Shown one piece after another: positions 6,187 to 12,123 of a stretch of DNA of 12,277 nt. Positions within the stretch are counted from its first letter, which is position 1; each line of letters begins with the position of its first letter. The notes beneath the pieces were generated by a model. That model was not told where the DNA came from. It did no database searches and saw only the letters and a program-made list of their open reading frames with translations. The position numbers and the translations under genes were made by a program. Origin of the DNA: an uncultured Ruminococcus sp. (GTDB lineage: Bacteria; Bacillota; Clostridia; Oscillospirales; Ruminococcaceae); the NCBI GenBank assembly GCA_947178195.1, contig CAMWXM010000067.1, forward strand, positions 1 to 12,277, in the 5' to 3' direction.

Positions 6187-7570
6187 GAGGAATAGAAAGT
6201 TTTTTTCCGTTCTTATTCCATATTCTTTTAAAAAGCCATACTGCGATAACTGCCGTAAATATTTCAGCTATAGGAAAAGTTATCCATGATATCCAGCTCA
6301 TAGCAAAGTCTGATTTTGCAATTTCCGCAAAAATCAATGCAAAGGGAAATATAAATATTATCTGACGGCACAGGGATATTACCAGTGATTCCATACCACC
6401 TTCCATAGCCTGAAATATTCCCTGAAAAGCAATATTTACACCTGCAAATACAAAGCTGAGAGAAATTATTCTCATAGAGCTTACAAAAAGTTCCTGTGTT
6501 TCGCCTGACAGTCCGAATATATCCGAAAAGGGAACTGCAAAAATTTCTATAGCGATCAATCCCACAAGCATGATCACAGCAGTGTAGATATGTCCGTATT
6601 TTACACCGTCACGAATTCTGGTTTTATCCTTCATACCAAAGCTAAAGGCTGTAACCGGCATAATTGCGTCACGCATTCCGAATGCGGCAAACAGCAAAAA
6701 CTGTTGTATCTTATAATACAGACCATACGCCGTAACCATCGCTTCACTGATGCCGCCGAAAATCAGATTCAGTCCATAGGTCATAACCGAAATAAGCGCC
6801 TGAGAAATAATTGCCGGAAGTCCTATTGAGTAAATATCCTTTATAACATTCAACGATGGCTTGAAATAGCAGAACTTATTTTTAATAGCCGTATTTACTT
6901 TCAGGTGAAATATAAGCGCTGCCGCAAATGAAACTATTTGCCCAATCACCGTTGCATATGCCGCACCCTTTACGCCCATTTCAGGCAGTCCCAACCAACC
7001 GTAAATCAATATAGGGTCAAGAATTATATTGGTAACAGCGCCCATTATCTGGGCAATTGTAGAACACATTGAATGTCCTGTAGATTGAAGAAGCTTTTCG
7101 TACACTGCAAAAAATGACATGCCAAATGAGAAAATACAGCATATACTCAGATAGTCTGTTCCCATTGCGGCTATTTCTGTATTTGAAGTCTGTGAACGTA
7201 TATATGTGCCTGCCCCGCATATTCCGAATATAAGAAAAGCCGCATATATCACCAGCGCAAGAAATACCGCATTTCCTGCAGCCTTTCCAGCATGTTCGCT
7301 GTCTTTCATGCCAAGACTTTTTGCCACAAGAACATTTGCTCCTACACCGGTGCCGATTCCCACAGCCACCATAAGTATCTGAAGCGGAAATGCAAGAGTC
7401 AGTGCATTCAATGCAACTTCTCCGTCGACTGGCATATTCGATACAAATGCGCTGTCAACAATGTTGTAAACGGCCTGTAAAACCATTGAAATTATCATTG
7501 GTATCCCCATTGAAAGCAGCAGCTTTCTGACAGGCATGACTTCCATTTTGTTTTGTCTTGAGTTTTTCAT
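6176..7570 (-). CDS. MATE family efflux transporter
   Basis: The 464-residue polytopic protein has about 12 membrane segments and the MATE/NorM-DinF pattern. The opening is MPVRKLLLSMGIPMIISMVLQAVYNIVDSAF, then GIGTGVGANVLVAKSLG, and the mid-protein motif GLPAIISQALISVMTYGLNLIFG marks the second bundle. The family exports cationic drugs or metabolites using Na+ or H+ gradients; the substrate here is unknown. I chose the ATG at 7570 because GAGAGG lies 7 nt upstream; a GTG start 48 bp further up would place the N-terminus inside the terminator hairpin at 7595-7621. The gene has a consensus promoter and a leader with a terminator and a plausible antiterminator. There is no terminator before the TetR-family gene 65 bp downstream. 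Confidence 0.93.
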   Translation of the reverse strand: MKNSRQNKMEVMPVRKLLLSMGIPMIISMVLQAVYNIVDSAFVSNMPVDGEVALNALTLAFPLQILMVAVGIGTGVGANVLVAKSLGMKDSEHAGKAAGNAVFLALVIYAAFLIFGICGAGTYIRSQTSNTEIAAMGTDYLSICCIFSFGMSFFAVYEKLLQSTGHSMCSTIAQIMGAVTNIILDPILIYGWLGLPEMGVKGAAYATVIGQIVSFAAALIFHLKVNTAIKNKFCYFKPSLNVIKDIYSIGLPAIISQALISVMTYGLNLIFGGISEAMVTAYGLYYKIQQFLLFAAFGMRDAIMPVTAFSFGMKDKTRIRDGVKYGHIYTAVIMLVGLIAIEIFAVPFSDIFGLSGETQELFVSSMRIISLSFVFAGVNIAFQGIFQAMEGGMESLVISLCRQIIFIFPFALIFAEIAKSDFAMSWISWITFPIAEIFTAVIAVWLFKRIWNKNGKKLSIPLDK

Positions 7571-7588
7571 TGCTATACCTCTCTTTAT

Positions 7589-7621
7589 AAAAAATGCGTG
7601 CAGCCTTCTGAGCCGCACGCA
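7589..7621 (-). terminator. Leader terminator (attenuator) upstream of the MATE gene
   Basis: On the minus strand, TGCGTGC (7621-7615) pairs with GCACGCA (7601-7595) around a 13-nt loop, followed directly by TTTTTT (7594-7589). It lies between the MATE promoter and the MATE ribosome binding site, so it can only act as an attenuator. Confidence 0.8.
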
Positions 7622-7646
7622 ATTATTATTCTGAGAAGTATGCAGC

Positions 7647-7679
7647 TCATTGACTGGACTTACGCCAAAGGCTACACAT
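7647..7679 (-). CDS. Possible leader peptide MCSLWRKSSQ of the MATE attenuator
   Basis: A 10-codon reading frame, ATG to TGA, begins one nucleotide after the predicted transcription start (7680); a second in-frame ATG lies at 7682. There is no room for a ribosome binding site, so translation would have to be leaderless. Its first codons overlap the 5' strand of a stem (7678-7671 / 7646-7639) that hides the antiterminator segment. The arrangement fits ribosome-controlled attenuation, but the peptide is unproven. Confidence 0.4.
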   Translation of the reverse strand: MCSLWRKSSQ

Positions 7680-7686
7680 CATATTT

Positions 7687-7715
7687 AGTATAACATCTTT
7701 TTTATATTATGTCAA
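7687..7715 (-). promoter_or_regulatory. Sigma-A promoter of the MATE gene
   Basis: TTGACA (7715-7710), a 17-bp spacer, then TATACT (7692-7687). The start is predicted at 7680, giving a leader of about 110 nt. The rest of the gap, 7716-7871, is AT-rich and shows only short AT-rich inverted repeats (for example around 7843-7855) and no convincing terminator for the lipoprotein gene. Confidence 0.85.
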
Positions 7716-7871
7716 AGGTGTTTTTGCACAAAACAACTATTTGTATAAGCTTAAATTCTGTTAATAAATTGTATAATCTATAAAAATAACAACAATCGCC
7801 AATGATTTATTATTTTATTTCTTGTTCGATATTTTCAAAATCATACTTAAAGTATTTACAAATTTAAAAAT

Positions 7872-8588
7872 TCACTGTGACAATCTTTCATGTTCCCACT
7901 TCACCCCAAATTCCATATGAAAGGTCAAAGCCTGTGTCAAAGGGAAGCTTACATAGATATAATTATTTGAAAAATAATAGCTGACGCCTGTCTCATTCTT
8001 TATCATTTCTAAAAGTTTATCTTTTTCATAATTCTCCATAAGATAACCTGATATGTATTCTTCACGCCCGTACTTATCGCCTCTGTAAGAAAACAATTCA
8101 TCCAAAAAAGCTTCATCAACATCAATTAAATCTGTAATTGGAATCAGTTCTCCACTTTGCATATCAATGTTTATTCCGGTTAAAAATTCATGTGAACGCC
8201 AACCTATAAATGACTCCTCCAAAAAATAGAAACTTAATATCTCATTTTGATTATAGCTTATCTCATAATCAATATTAATATAAAATTTGTCGTCCCAGCC
8301 TGTTTCCATTACTCCATCAATGCGTTCTGTAATAAATGATTCGATTTTATTATTAACATCGCTGTATTTTTCATCGGTAATATATGGAATGTATACTTTG
8401 CAGCCATTTTCGTCCATTAAAAGCTTTTTTTCAATATCAAGCGGCGGATAAAGCTCTTCGGAAGATAAGGCTCTGCTTTTTACGTCCATATATGAATCAT
8501 TTTCACTTGATTGCACATGCTTAGAACAGCCGGTGCATAATATCATCATCAAGCATAAGAAAAAAATGAAAAGCATGTGTTTTTTCAT
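7872..8588 (-). CDS. Lipoprotein with PdaC/RsiV-like (DUF4163/DUF3298) region
   Basis: The 238-residue protein has a lipoprotein signal peptide: MKKH, a hydrophobic core to residue 17 and the lipobox LCTGC, with the lipidated cysteine at C21. It should therefore be anchored on the outer face of the membrane. Residues 60-165 (KVYIPYITDEKYSDVNNKI, DYEISYNQNEILSFYF, GINIDMQSGELIPITDLI) resemble the DUF4163/DUF3298 module found in the PdaC deacetylase N-terminus and in the anti-sigma factor RsiV. RsiV binds lysozyme, but nothing here shows that activity. No catalytic deacetylase domain follows and there is no neighbouring sigma factor, so it is a stand-alone module of unknown function. GGAGGAG precedes the ATG. 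It is transcribed alone from a consensus promoter with a leader of about 163 nt. Confidence 0.8.
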   Translation of the reverse strand: MKKHMLFIFFLCLMMILCTGCSKHVQSSENDSYMDVKSRALSSEELYPPLDIEKKLLMDENGCKVYIPYITDEKYSDVNNKIESFITERIDGVMETGWDDKFYINIDYEISYNQNEILSFYFLEESFIGWRSHEFLTGINIDMQSGELIPITDLIDVDEAFLDELFSYRGDKYGREEYISGYLMENYEKDKLLEMIKNETGVSYYFSNNYIYVSFPLTQALTFHMEFGVKWEHERLSQ

Positions 8589-8662
8589 AGAACTCCTCCA
8601 ACATTGTATTTATATTAAGACAACAGCGCACAAAGAACACTTAAAAGTTTTGTACGTTATTG

Positions 8663-8707
8663 CCTTAAAATAAGGCTGTTTATCATCAGAACAGCTTTAT
8701 TTTTTTC
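8663..8707. terminator. Hairpin in the lipoprotein leader, strongest as a plus-strand terminator
   Basis: AAAATAAGGCTGTT (8667-8680) pairs with AACAGCTTTATTTT (8690-8703), with one G-U pair in the plus-strand sense, around a 9-nt loop and followed by more T. On the minus strand the same stem has one A-C mismatch. An overlapping small hairpin, CCTTA-AAA-TAAGG (8663-8675), competes with it. It lies inside the lipoprotein 5' UTR, where no plus-strand gene is seen. Confidence 0.5.
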
Positions 8708-8757
8708 TTAGAGTATCTTCATCTGTGAGATACAAAAACGTCAATTTTCCAGTTATA

Positions 8758-8786
8758 ATTATACTATACGAATTATAAAATGTCAA
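8758..8786 (-). promoter_or_regulatory. Consensus sigma-A promoter of the lipoprotein gene
   Basis: TTGACA (8786-8781), exactly 17 bp, then TATAAT (8763-8758). The start is predicted near 8751. Confidence 0.85.
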
Positions 8787-8852
8787 GAAATTCCATTGAT
8801 AGGCATAATTTTTTGTAGCATTTTAGCATTTTACTATGGATTAGGCTCATTA

Positions 8853-9376
8853 TCACACATCCGCCTTGAATGCCGTTAAAAACATTATCCCAACATGATT
8901 TTGAGCACTTGCCAAACCTTGATCTGCAGCCATTTTATAATATATATAGGCACGAGTTAAATTTCTTTTCAGACAAGCAATTCCTAATTTCAAATTTTTA
9001 TATTAATATTCAAGTCCGACTTCATAACACTTCCCAAGAGATTCCTGTGCATCTGCATTTCCAAGTTTTGCAGAATGCTTAAATAATTCTATTGCTTTTT
9101 CTTCATTTCCTTCACTTAGATATGTCGCACCTAACAACCATTAAGCCTCATCATTATTGTATAATCTTATTGCTTTTGCAAACCAACTTTTTGCCTCTCC
9201 TAAATCTTCATACACTCCCTCACCAAGAAGATAAGCAAGTCCGAATGATATACAATCTTCTCAAAGGATAATGCGGCTTTGCTGGAAAAGTTTAAAAATC
9301 TTTTTCCTAACAGTAAACGCCTTTGCCTTGCATTTATGAACTTACTATCCGATGATTTTCAGAATTTGTAAGCCAT
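8853..9376 (-). pseudogene. Decayed Sel1-repeat (TPR-like) protein gene
   Basis: On the minus strand three frames together give Sel1-like repeats: SSKAALSFEKIVYH, FGLAYLLGEGVYEDLGEAKS with WFAKAIRLYNNDEA, WLLGATYLSEGNEEKAIELF with KHSAKLGNADAQESLGKCYE, and YIYYKMAADQGLASAQNHVG. The ATG at 9376 is followed by an in-frame TGA at codon 6. A frameshift lies near 9245 (between KIVYH and FGLAY), and TAA codons fall after NNDEA (about 9142) and after VGLEY (about 9003). Another probable shift near 8878 would restore FNGIQGG. Sel1 repeats form alpha-solenoid protein-binding scaffolds. Several independent lesions using both TGA and TAA rule out simple recoding. The promoter is intact and matches that of the WYL regulator upstream, implying this was its target. 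Confidence 0.8.
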
Positions 9377-9382
9377 GTTTAT

Positions 9383-9437
9383 ATTATACTTATCATGGTA
9401 GACATACGGGTGTCCGTTCAAAAATAATTTACAATTA
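9383..9437 (-). promoter_or_regulatory. Promoter and operator of the Sel1 pseudogene (copy 2 of the WYL promoter block)
   Basis: TATAAT lies at 9388-9383, and the palindrome GACA-N6-TGTC (9401-9414) is centred 22 bp upstream of the -10 centre. The block 9401-9437 matches 10521-10557 at 33 of 37 positions. The predicted start coincides with the ATG at 9376, so the gene would have been leaderless. Confidence 0.65.
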
Positions 9438-9443
9438 TATTTG

Positions 9444-9482
9444 AAAAAATCCGCTATGAATCTACTTTCACAACGGATTTTT
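9444..9482 (-). terminator. Rho-independent terminator of the WYL regulator gene
   Basis: On the minus strand a 9-bp stem (9482-9474 / 9453-9445) continues, after a one-base mismatch on each side, into TGTGAA / TTCATA, and ends in a run of T. It lies 22 bp past the stop of the detached C-terminal part. Confidence 0.85.
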
Positions 9483-9504
9483 ATGTGTTCAAAATGTAAT
9501 TCTA

Positions 9505-9759
9505 CTAGTAATAGGATTTTATTTTTTTAATTTCTTCTTTCATTTCATCAACAAGACTCTGCGGTGATAATACTTTCACCCATGAACCTTGTGACAGAAG
9601 ATACATGACAATACCTCGTCCGTGATTTACTTCGGTTTCAATGATACTGGTATTTTCGTTTTTCTCTACTACTTTTGCGGTGGGAAGTCTGTCAAGAATT
9701 GTCTGCAAGGAAAGTCCTGAAAATTCAAAACGGATTTTCACAGTTTCACCTGGAAACAT
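9505..9759 (-). pseudogene. Detached C-terminal (WCX) part of the WYL regulator
   Basis: This 84-residue frame begins at an internal ATG two codons after the TAA at 9765-9763 and is in the same frame as the upstream 235-residue part. The junction reads DLREKN-stop-FMFPGETVKIRFEF, where intact relatives have a sense codon; CAA to TAA would be enough. The residues VEKNENTSIIETEVNHGRGI and the ending YLLSQGSWVKVLSPQSLVDEM are the usual WCX domain that closes WYL proteins. No Shine-Dalgarno sequence precedes the internal ATG, so independent translation is doubtful. Joined, the two parts give about 320 residues, the normal family length. Apart from the stop the coding sequence looks undamaged, so the mutation is recent, or the stop is read through, or it is a sequencing error. 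Confidence 0.8.
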
Positions 9760-9762
9760 AAA

Positions 9763-10470
9763 TTAATTTTTTTCACGCAAATCTCCTTCGTCAAAATCAT
9801 ATTTACGCTCTAATTGAAAATTCTCACGATGTTCCGTAATTGCTGAAATTCTGTCGATTCTAAAATATATTGGTTTATATTCTGTATCTTCTGCCTTGTA
9901 TGCAATGAGGTAAAAATAATATTCACTGAACATAATTGATGTGGGCTTGATTTTGTGTTTTACTTCATCACGATTCATTTTGTAGTAGGTAATGGTAATC
10001 GTTCGCTTTTCTTCAATTGCCTGAATGATTCTCCAGAGGTTGTCTATTACAGATTTGCAATCTGACTTCACTTCATGATAATGATATACTTCCTTGCGAA
10101 TAAGATTTTCAAACTGCTTTTTATCATGAATAGTGGTGAACTTTTTCAGCTTTTCAATAATTGTTAGTATTTCTTCTTTTGAAAAACAACGGCTGCCTAA
10201 TATAACTTTCACCAGTGCAAACAGCTCCTTGTTTTTCAGAAATTCATCGCTATTCAATATGTATGATTTTTCTTTGTATGAGTAGGTGAGTTCTGCGTTC
10301 TGCATTAGTTCCCTGTGTTCTGACAGAAATCTTTGAATTCCGGAAATATCTCTGCTAATGCTTTTAGCGGATACTTTGTATTCTTCTGCAAGTTTTTTGA
10401 TAGAAATAGATTCTCCACGCAAGGCACGGAAAAATATTTCAAGCATTCGATCATTTTTATAATTTTCCAT
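9763..10470 (-). CDS. WYL-domain transcriptional regulator (YafY type), truncated by an in-frame stop
   Basis: The 235 residues hold an N-terminal helix-turn-helix (about 22-49, ISIKKLAEEYKVSAKSISRD) and a WYL domain (about 140-215). In the signature the Trp is replaced by Phe (F186-Y187-L188 in YYFYLIAY), and the conserved basic residues R204 and R207 of YFRIDR are present. WYL domains sense nucleic-acid or nucleotide ligands in characterised members, and many of these regulators control defence or accessory genes; the ligand here is unknown. The C-terminal WCX domain is cut off by TAA at 9765-9763 and follows in frame. A good AAGGAGGT site precedes the ATG. The promoter contains GGACA-N6-TGTCC, repeated upstream of the Sel1 pseudogene, so it probably regulates itself and that gene. 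Without WCX the protein may not oligomerise or function normally. Confidence 0.85.
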   Translation of the reverse strand: MENYKNDRMLEIFFRALRGESISIKKLAEEYKVSAKSISRDISGIQRFLSEHRELMQNAELTYSYKEKSYILNSDEFLKNKELFALVKVILGSRCFSKEEILTIIEKLKKFTTIHDKKQFENLIRKEVYHYHEVKSDCKSVIDNLWRIIQAIEEKRTITITYYKMNRDEVKHKIKPTSIMFSEYYFYLIAYKAEDTEYKPIYFRIDRISAITEHRENFQLERKYDFDEGDLREKN

Positions 10471-10502
10471 ATCTGACCTCCTTATTTGGCTTCTTTTAAT
10501 TT

Positions 10503-10557
10503 ATTATAACATACAAAGTGGACAGATGAGTGTCCGTTCATAAATAATTTACAATTA
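10503..10557 (-). promoter_or_regulatory. Promoter and operator of the WYL regulator gene (copy 1)
   Basis: TATAAT lies at 10508-10503 with no clear -35. Where the -35 should be sits the palindrome GGACA-CTCATC-TGTCC (minus-strand sense), centred 22 bp upstream of the -10 centre. Beyond it is a conserved AT-rich stretch, AATTGTAAATTATTT. A missing -35 covered by an operator suggests activator dependence. Confidence 0.65.
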
Positions 10558-10559
10558 AA

Positions 10560-10605
10560 ATGCATCTTAGATTGATTCTGATACCGATATCAACCTAAGA
10601 TGCAT
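10560..10605. terminator. Long hairpin, probable terminator
   Basis: The 17-nt arms 10560-10576 and 10589-10605 match at 16 positions (ATGCATCTTAG outermost) around a 12-nt loop. On the minus strand the mismatch becomes a G-U pair and TTTTAATT follows. On the plus strand AACTTTTT follows. It lies just upstream of the WYL operator and would insulate it from minus-strand transcription arriving from the right. Confidence 0.65.
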
Positions 10606-10645
10606 AACTTTTTCTGAAAATTTCCGAATCCCCGAATGATTTTTA

Positions 10646-10900
10646 ACAAGAGAAGATTTGAAGGGTCTCTTGTCAATTGCGTTCTAAACTCTCCTTGAAC
10701 GCATTGAACCCGTAAACATTTTTGAAAAAAGAAACCACGCAAACACGCCGTTTAACGTGCTTACGTGGTTTTAGTAATCTTTACGATTACGTGTTTATGC
10801 ATGGTGGAGGCGATGCTCCCCCACACAAAAGTGCGAAAAATCAAAGTTTAAAAATGGGGCGAATTAGAAAAGCCACGTTTTTAGGAGCTTTTTTGCGGTT
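10646..10900. ncRNA. Candidate structured RNA locus (serial stem-loops, strand unresolved)
   Basis: No credible gene is present, but adjacent stems follow one another. ACAAGAGA / TCTCTTGT lies at 10646-10653 / 10666-10673. Immediately adjacent, CAATTGCGTTC / GAACGCATTG lies at 10674-10684 / 10697-10706, with one bulge. AAACCACG / CGTGGTTT lies at 10732-10739 / 10764-10771, with an inner CACG / CGTG. GTAATC / GATTAC lies at 10774-10779 / 10785-10790. A GGAG / CTCC hairpin lies at about 10806-10819. AAAAGC...GCTTTTTT at about 10868-10893 resembles a plus-strand terminator. On the minus strand the 10732-10771 stem is followed by CTTTTTTC and could itself end a transcript. I do not recognise a named RNA family. 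Confidence 0.45.
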
Positions 10901-10949
10901 TCAAACAAGATGATTATCATTGATTTAAAGGGAAAATACTCTAAAAATT

Positions 10950-10984
10950 TTATCCCATTTTCTACACTCACTCACAACAGAATA
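10950..10984 (+). repeat. Interspersed repeat, copy 1
   Basis: Core TATCCCATTTTCTACACTCA followed by CTCACAACAGAA. It matches copy 2 (11218-11252) at 29 of 35 positions, and nearly all differences are transitions. Between copies 1 and 2 there is no gene, only AT-rich sequence and a small cluster of hairpins. Confidence 0.6.
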
Positions 10985-11094
10985 GAGAGCTACAACTAAA
11001 CTAAAAAATCACAAAAACTGCAATTTTGGTATTAACACAGGCGCAACATCAACTTAAAACTATTATTTTAAAGAAGTCTGCTGCTATTTGAAAT

Positions 11095-11180
11095 GCACTG
11101 TCAAAGTGCTGATGTCAGACGAACGTTAGTGAGTGTTGACATCATTGCTCAACGCAGTTGCACTGCACGTGTAGTGCGTT
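11095..11180. other. Cluster of short stem-loops in the non-coding gap
   Basis: GCACT-GTCAA-AGTGC (11095-11109), TGATGTCA / TGACATCA (11110-11117 / 11137-11144) and AACGCA / TGCGTT (11151-11156 / 11175-11180, with an alternative GCACT / AGTGC inside) lie in series. The GCACT/AGTGC motif recurs. No open frame here looks like a real protein, so this may be another structured RNA or a relic of a mobile element. Confidence 0.35.
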
Positions 11181-11217
11181 ATTTAAATCTTATTCAAAAA
11201 TCACACAATTCCAAAAT

Positions 11218-11252
11218 TTATCTCATTCTCCACACTCACCCACAGCAGAAAA
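11218..11252 (+). repeat. Interspersed repeat, copy 2
   Basis: Core TATCTCATTCTCCACACTCA followed by CCCACAGCAGAA. It lies 20 bp downstream of the Rpn-family gene's stop codon, in the same orientation as copies 1 and 3. Confidence 0.6.
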
Positions 11253-11271
11253 TAGCTAAAGTAAAAGAATT

Positions 11272-12051
11272 TTACACTGCTTTTTTCTCAGCAAGTGATT
11301 TTACTTCGTCAATTGTCAGTGAAGTGATTTCGGCAATTTTTTCAATCGTCAAATTACTTTCTATTATCATTTTAAGTGCAATTTCTTTAGCTGATTCATA
11401 CTGAGCATCTTTTCTGATTTCATCTGCAATCTGACACATAGTATCTATACCTCCGATTTCATTCTTAAAGTATCCGACTCTTTCAGCCAGTATCTTATAG
11501 TTCATATCTTCTGCATTTTGACAGAAAAAGTCATGCATTAGTTTTCCTATTTCGGTTTCATCCTGACATTCGCCGTTTACATATATGATATGCGATTCAT
11601 CACCAAAATCTGTATTTTCAAGTTCTTTTATTGTTCTTTCAATTGTGTAAATCGGCTTTCCGCCTTTAAATACATCATGCTTTGTTATAAAAATAATGTA
11701 GTTTTCGGGCAGTTTATCATACTTATCGCCGATATCCGTTACGTTTGCATCTATCAGACTGCTGTTATATCTTGCTCTTTTTGGAATAGCTCTATTACTT
11801 TCGTTCTCTACTTCAATATTATAATACTTATTATCCTTATCAACGGCAAAAATATCAAGCCTTATGGAACGTCCTTGAAGATTTTTTATACTATATTGTG
11901 ATGTGACCTCTTTGACAGTCAAATCCTTTTGGAGAATGATTCTCAGAAGAAGCTCCGCGCAAGCCTTATCCTCAAAAACTTTCGACATAAATGTATCATC
12001 CATTAAACAAAACCGTTTGATTTTTTCAAGATAGTATTCTCTGTTTATCAT
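11272..12051 (-). CDS. Rpn family recombination-promoting nuclease / PD-(D/E)XK putative transposase
   Basis: The 259-residue protein resembles the PDDEXK_2 (Rpn-like) family of DNA endonucleases linked to RecA-independent recombination and horizontal transfer. The N-terminus (FMSKVFEDKACAELLLRIIL) and the nuclease core RLDIFAVDKDNKYYNIEVEN carry the acidic residues D66 and E80. The third position of the motif is E82, where Lys or Gln is usual, so activity is uncertain. The middle part, YNSSLIDANVTDIGDKYDKL followed by PENYIIFITKHD, is typical of the family. The C-terminus (LTIEKIAEITSLTIDEVKSL) is the helical tail of most members. The ATG has AAGAGGT upstream, and a TTGTTT-N17-TATAAT promoter lies at 12083-12111. 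A weak AT-rich hairpin (GTAAAA-GAA-TTTTAC, 11261-11275) overlaps the stop. Repeat copies lie on both sides. It is a single accessory gene with no visible partner. Confidence 0.88.
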   Translation of the reverse strand: MINREYYLEKIKRFCLMDDTFMSKVFEDKACAELLLRIILQKDLTVKEVTSQYSIKNLQGRSIRLDIFAVDKDNKYYNIEVENESNRAIPKRARYNSSLIDANVTDIGDKYDKLPENYIIFITKHDVFKGGKPIYTIERTIKELENTDFGDESHIIYVNGECQDETEIGKLMHDFFCQNAEDMNYKILAERVGYFKNEIGGIDTMCQIADEIRKDAQYESAKEIALKMIIESNLTIEKIAEITSLTIDEVKSLAEKKAV

Positions 12052-12082
12052 TGATAGTACCTCTTATCGTCTGTTTGTTTTA

Positions 12083-12111
12083 ATTATATCACATTTAAAA
12101 GAAAAAAACAA
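12083..12111 (-). promoter_or_regulatory. Promoter of the Rpn-family gene
   Basis: TTGTTT (12111-12106), 17 bp, then TATAAT (12088-12083). The start is predicted near 12076, giving a leader of about 25 nt that contains the ribosome binding site. Confidence 0.7.
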
Positions 12112-12123
12112 TACATCAAAAAA

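Noticed and set aside
7571..7618. 16-residue N-terminal extension of the MATE protein from a GTG
   Set aside because: It would translate the attenuator hairpin; the ATG at 7570 has GAGAGG at good spacing.
7585..7650. Second small frame in the MATE leader (MSCILLRIIIACGSEG...)
   Set aside because: It runs through the terminator hairpin and has no ribosome binding site. It overlaps the stop of the first leader frame, so it is kept only as a remote possibility.
8870..9082. 70-residue plus-strand open frame
   Set aside because: It is the antisense of the Sel1-repeat pseudogene, whose repeats are readable on the minus strand.
10722..10913. 63-residue plus-strand open frame containing MHGGGDAPP
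   Set aside because: It passes through several stem-loops and has no recognisable domain or ribosome binding site; the sequence is better explained as structured RNA or repeat.
11093..11404. 103-residue plus-strand open frame
   Set aside because: It overlaps a hairpin cluster and the 3' end of the Rpn-family gene on the other strand.
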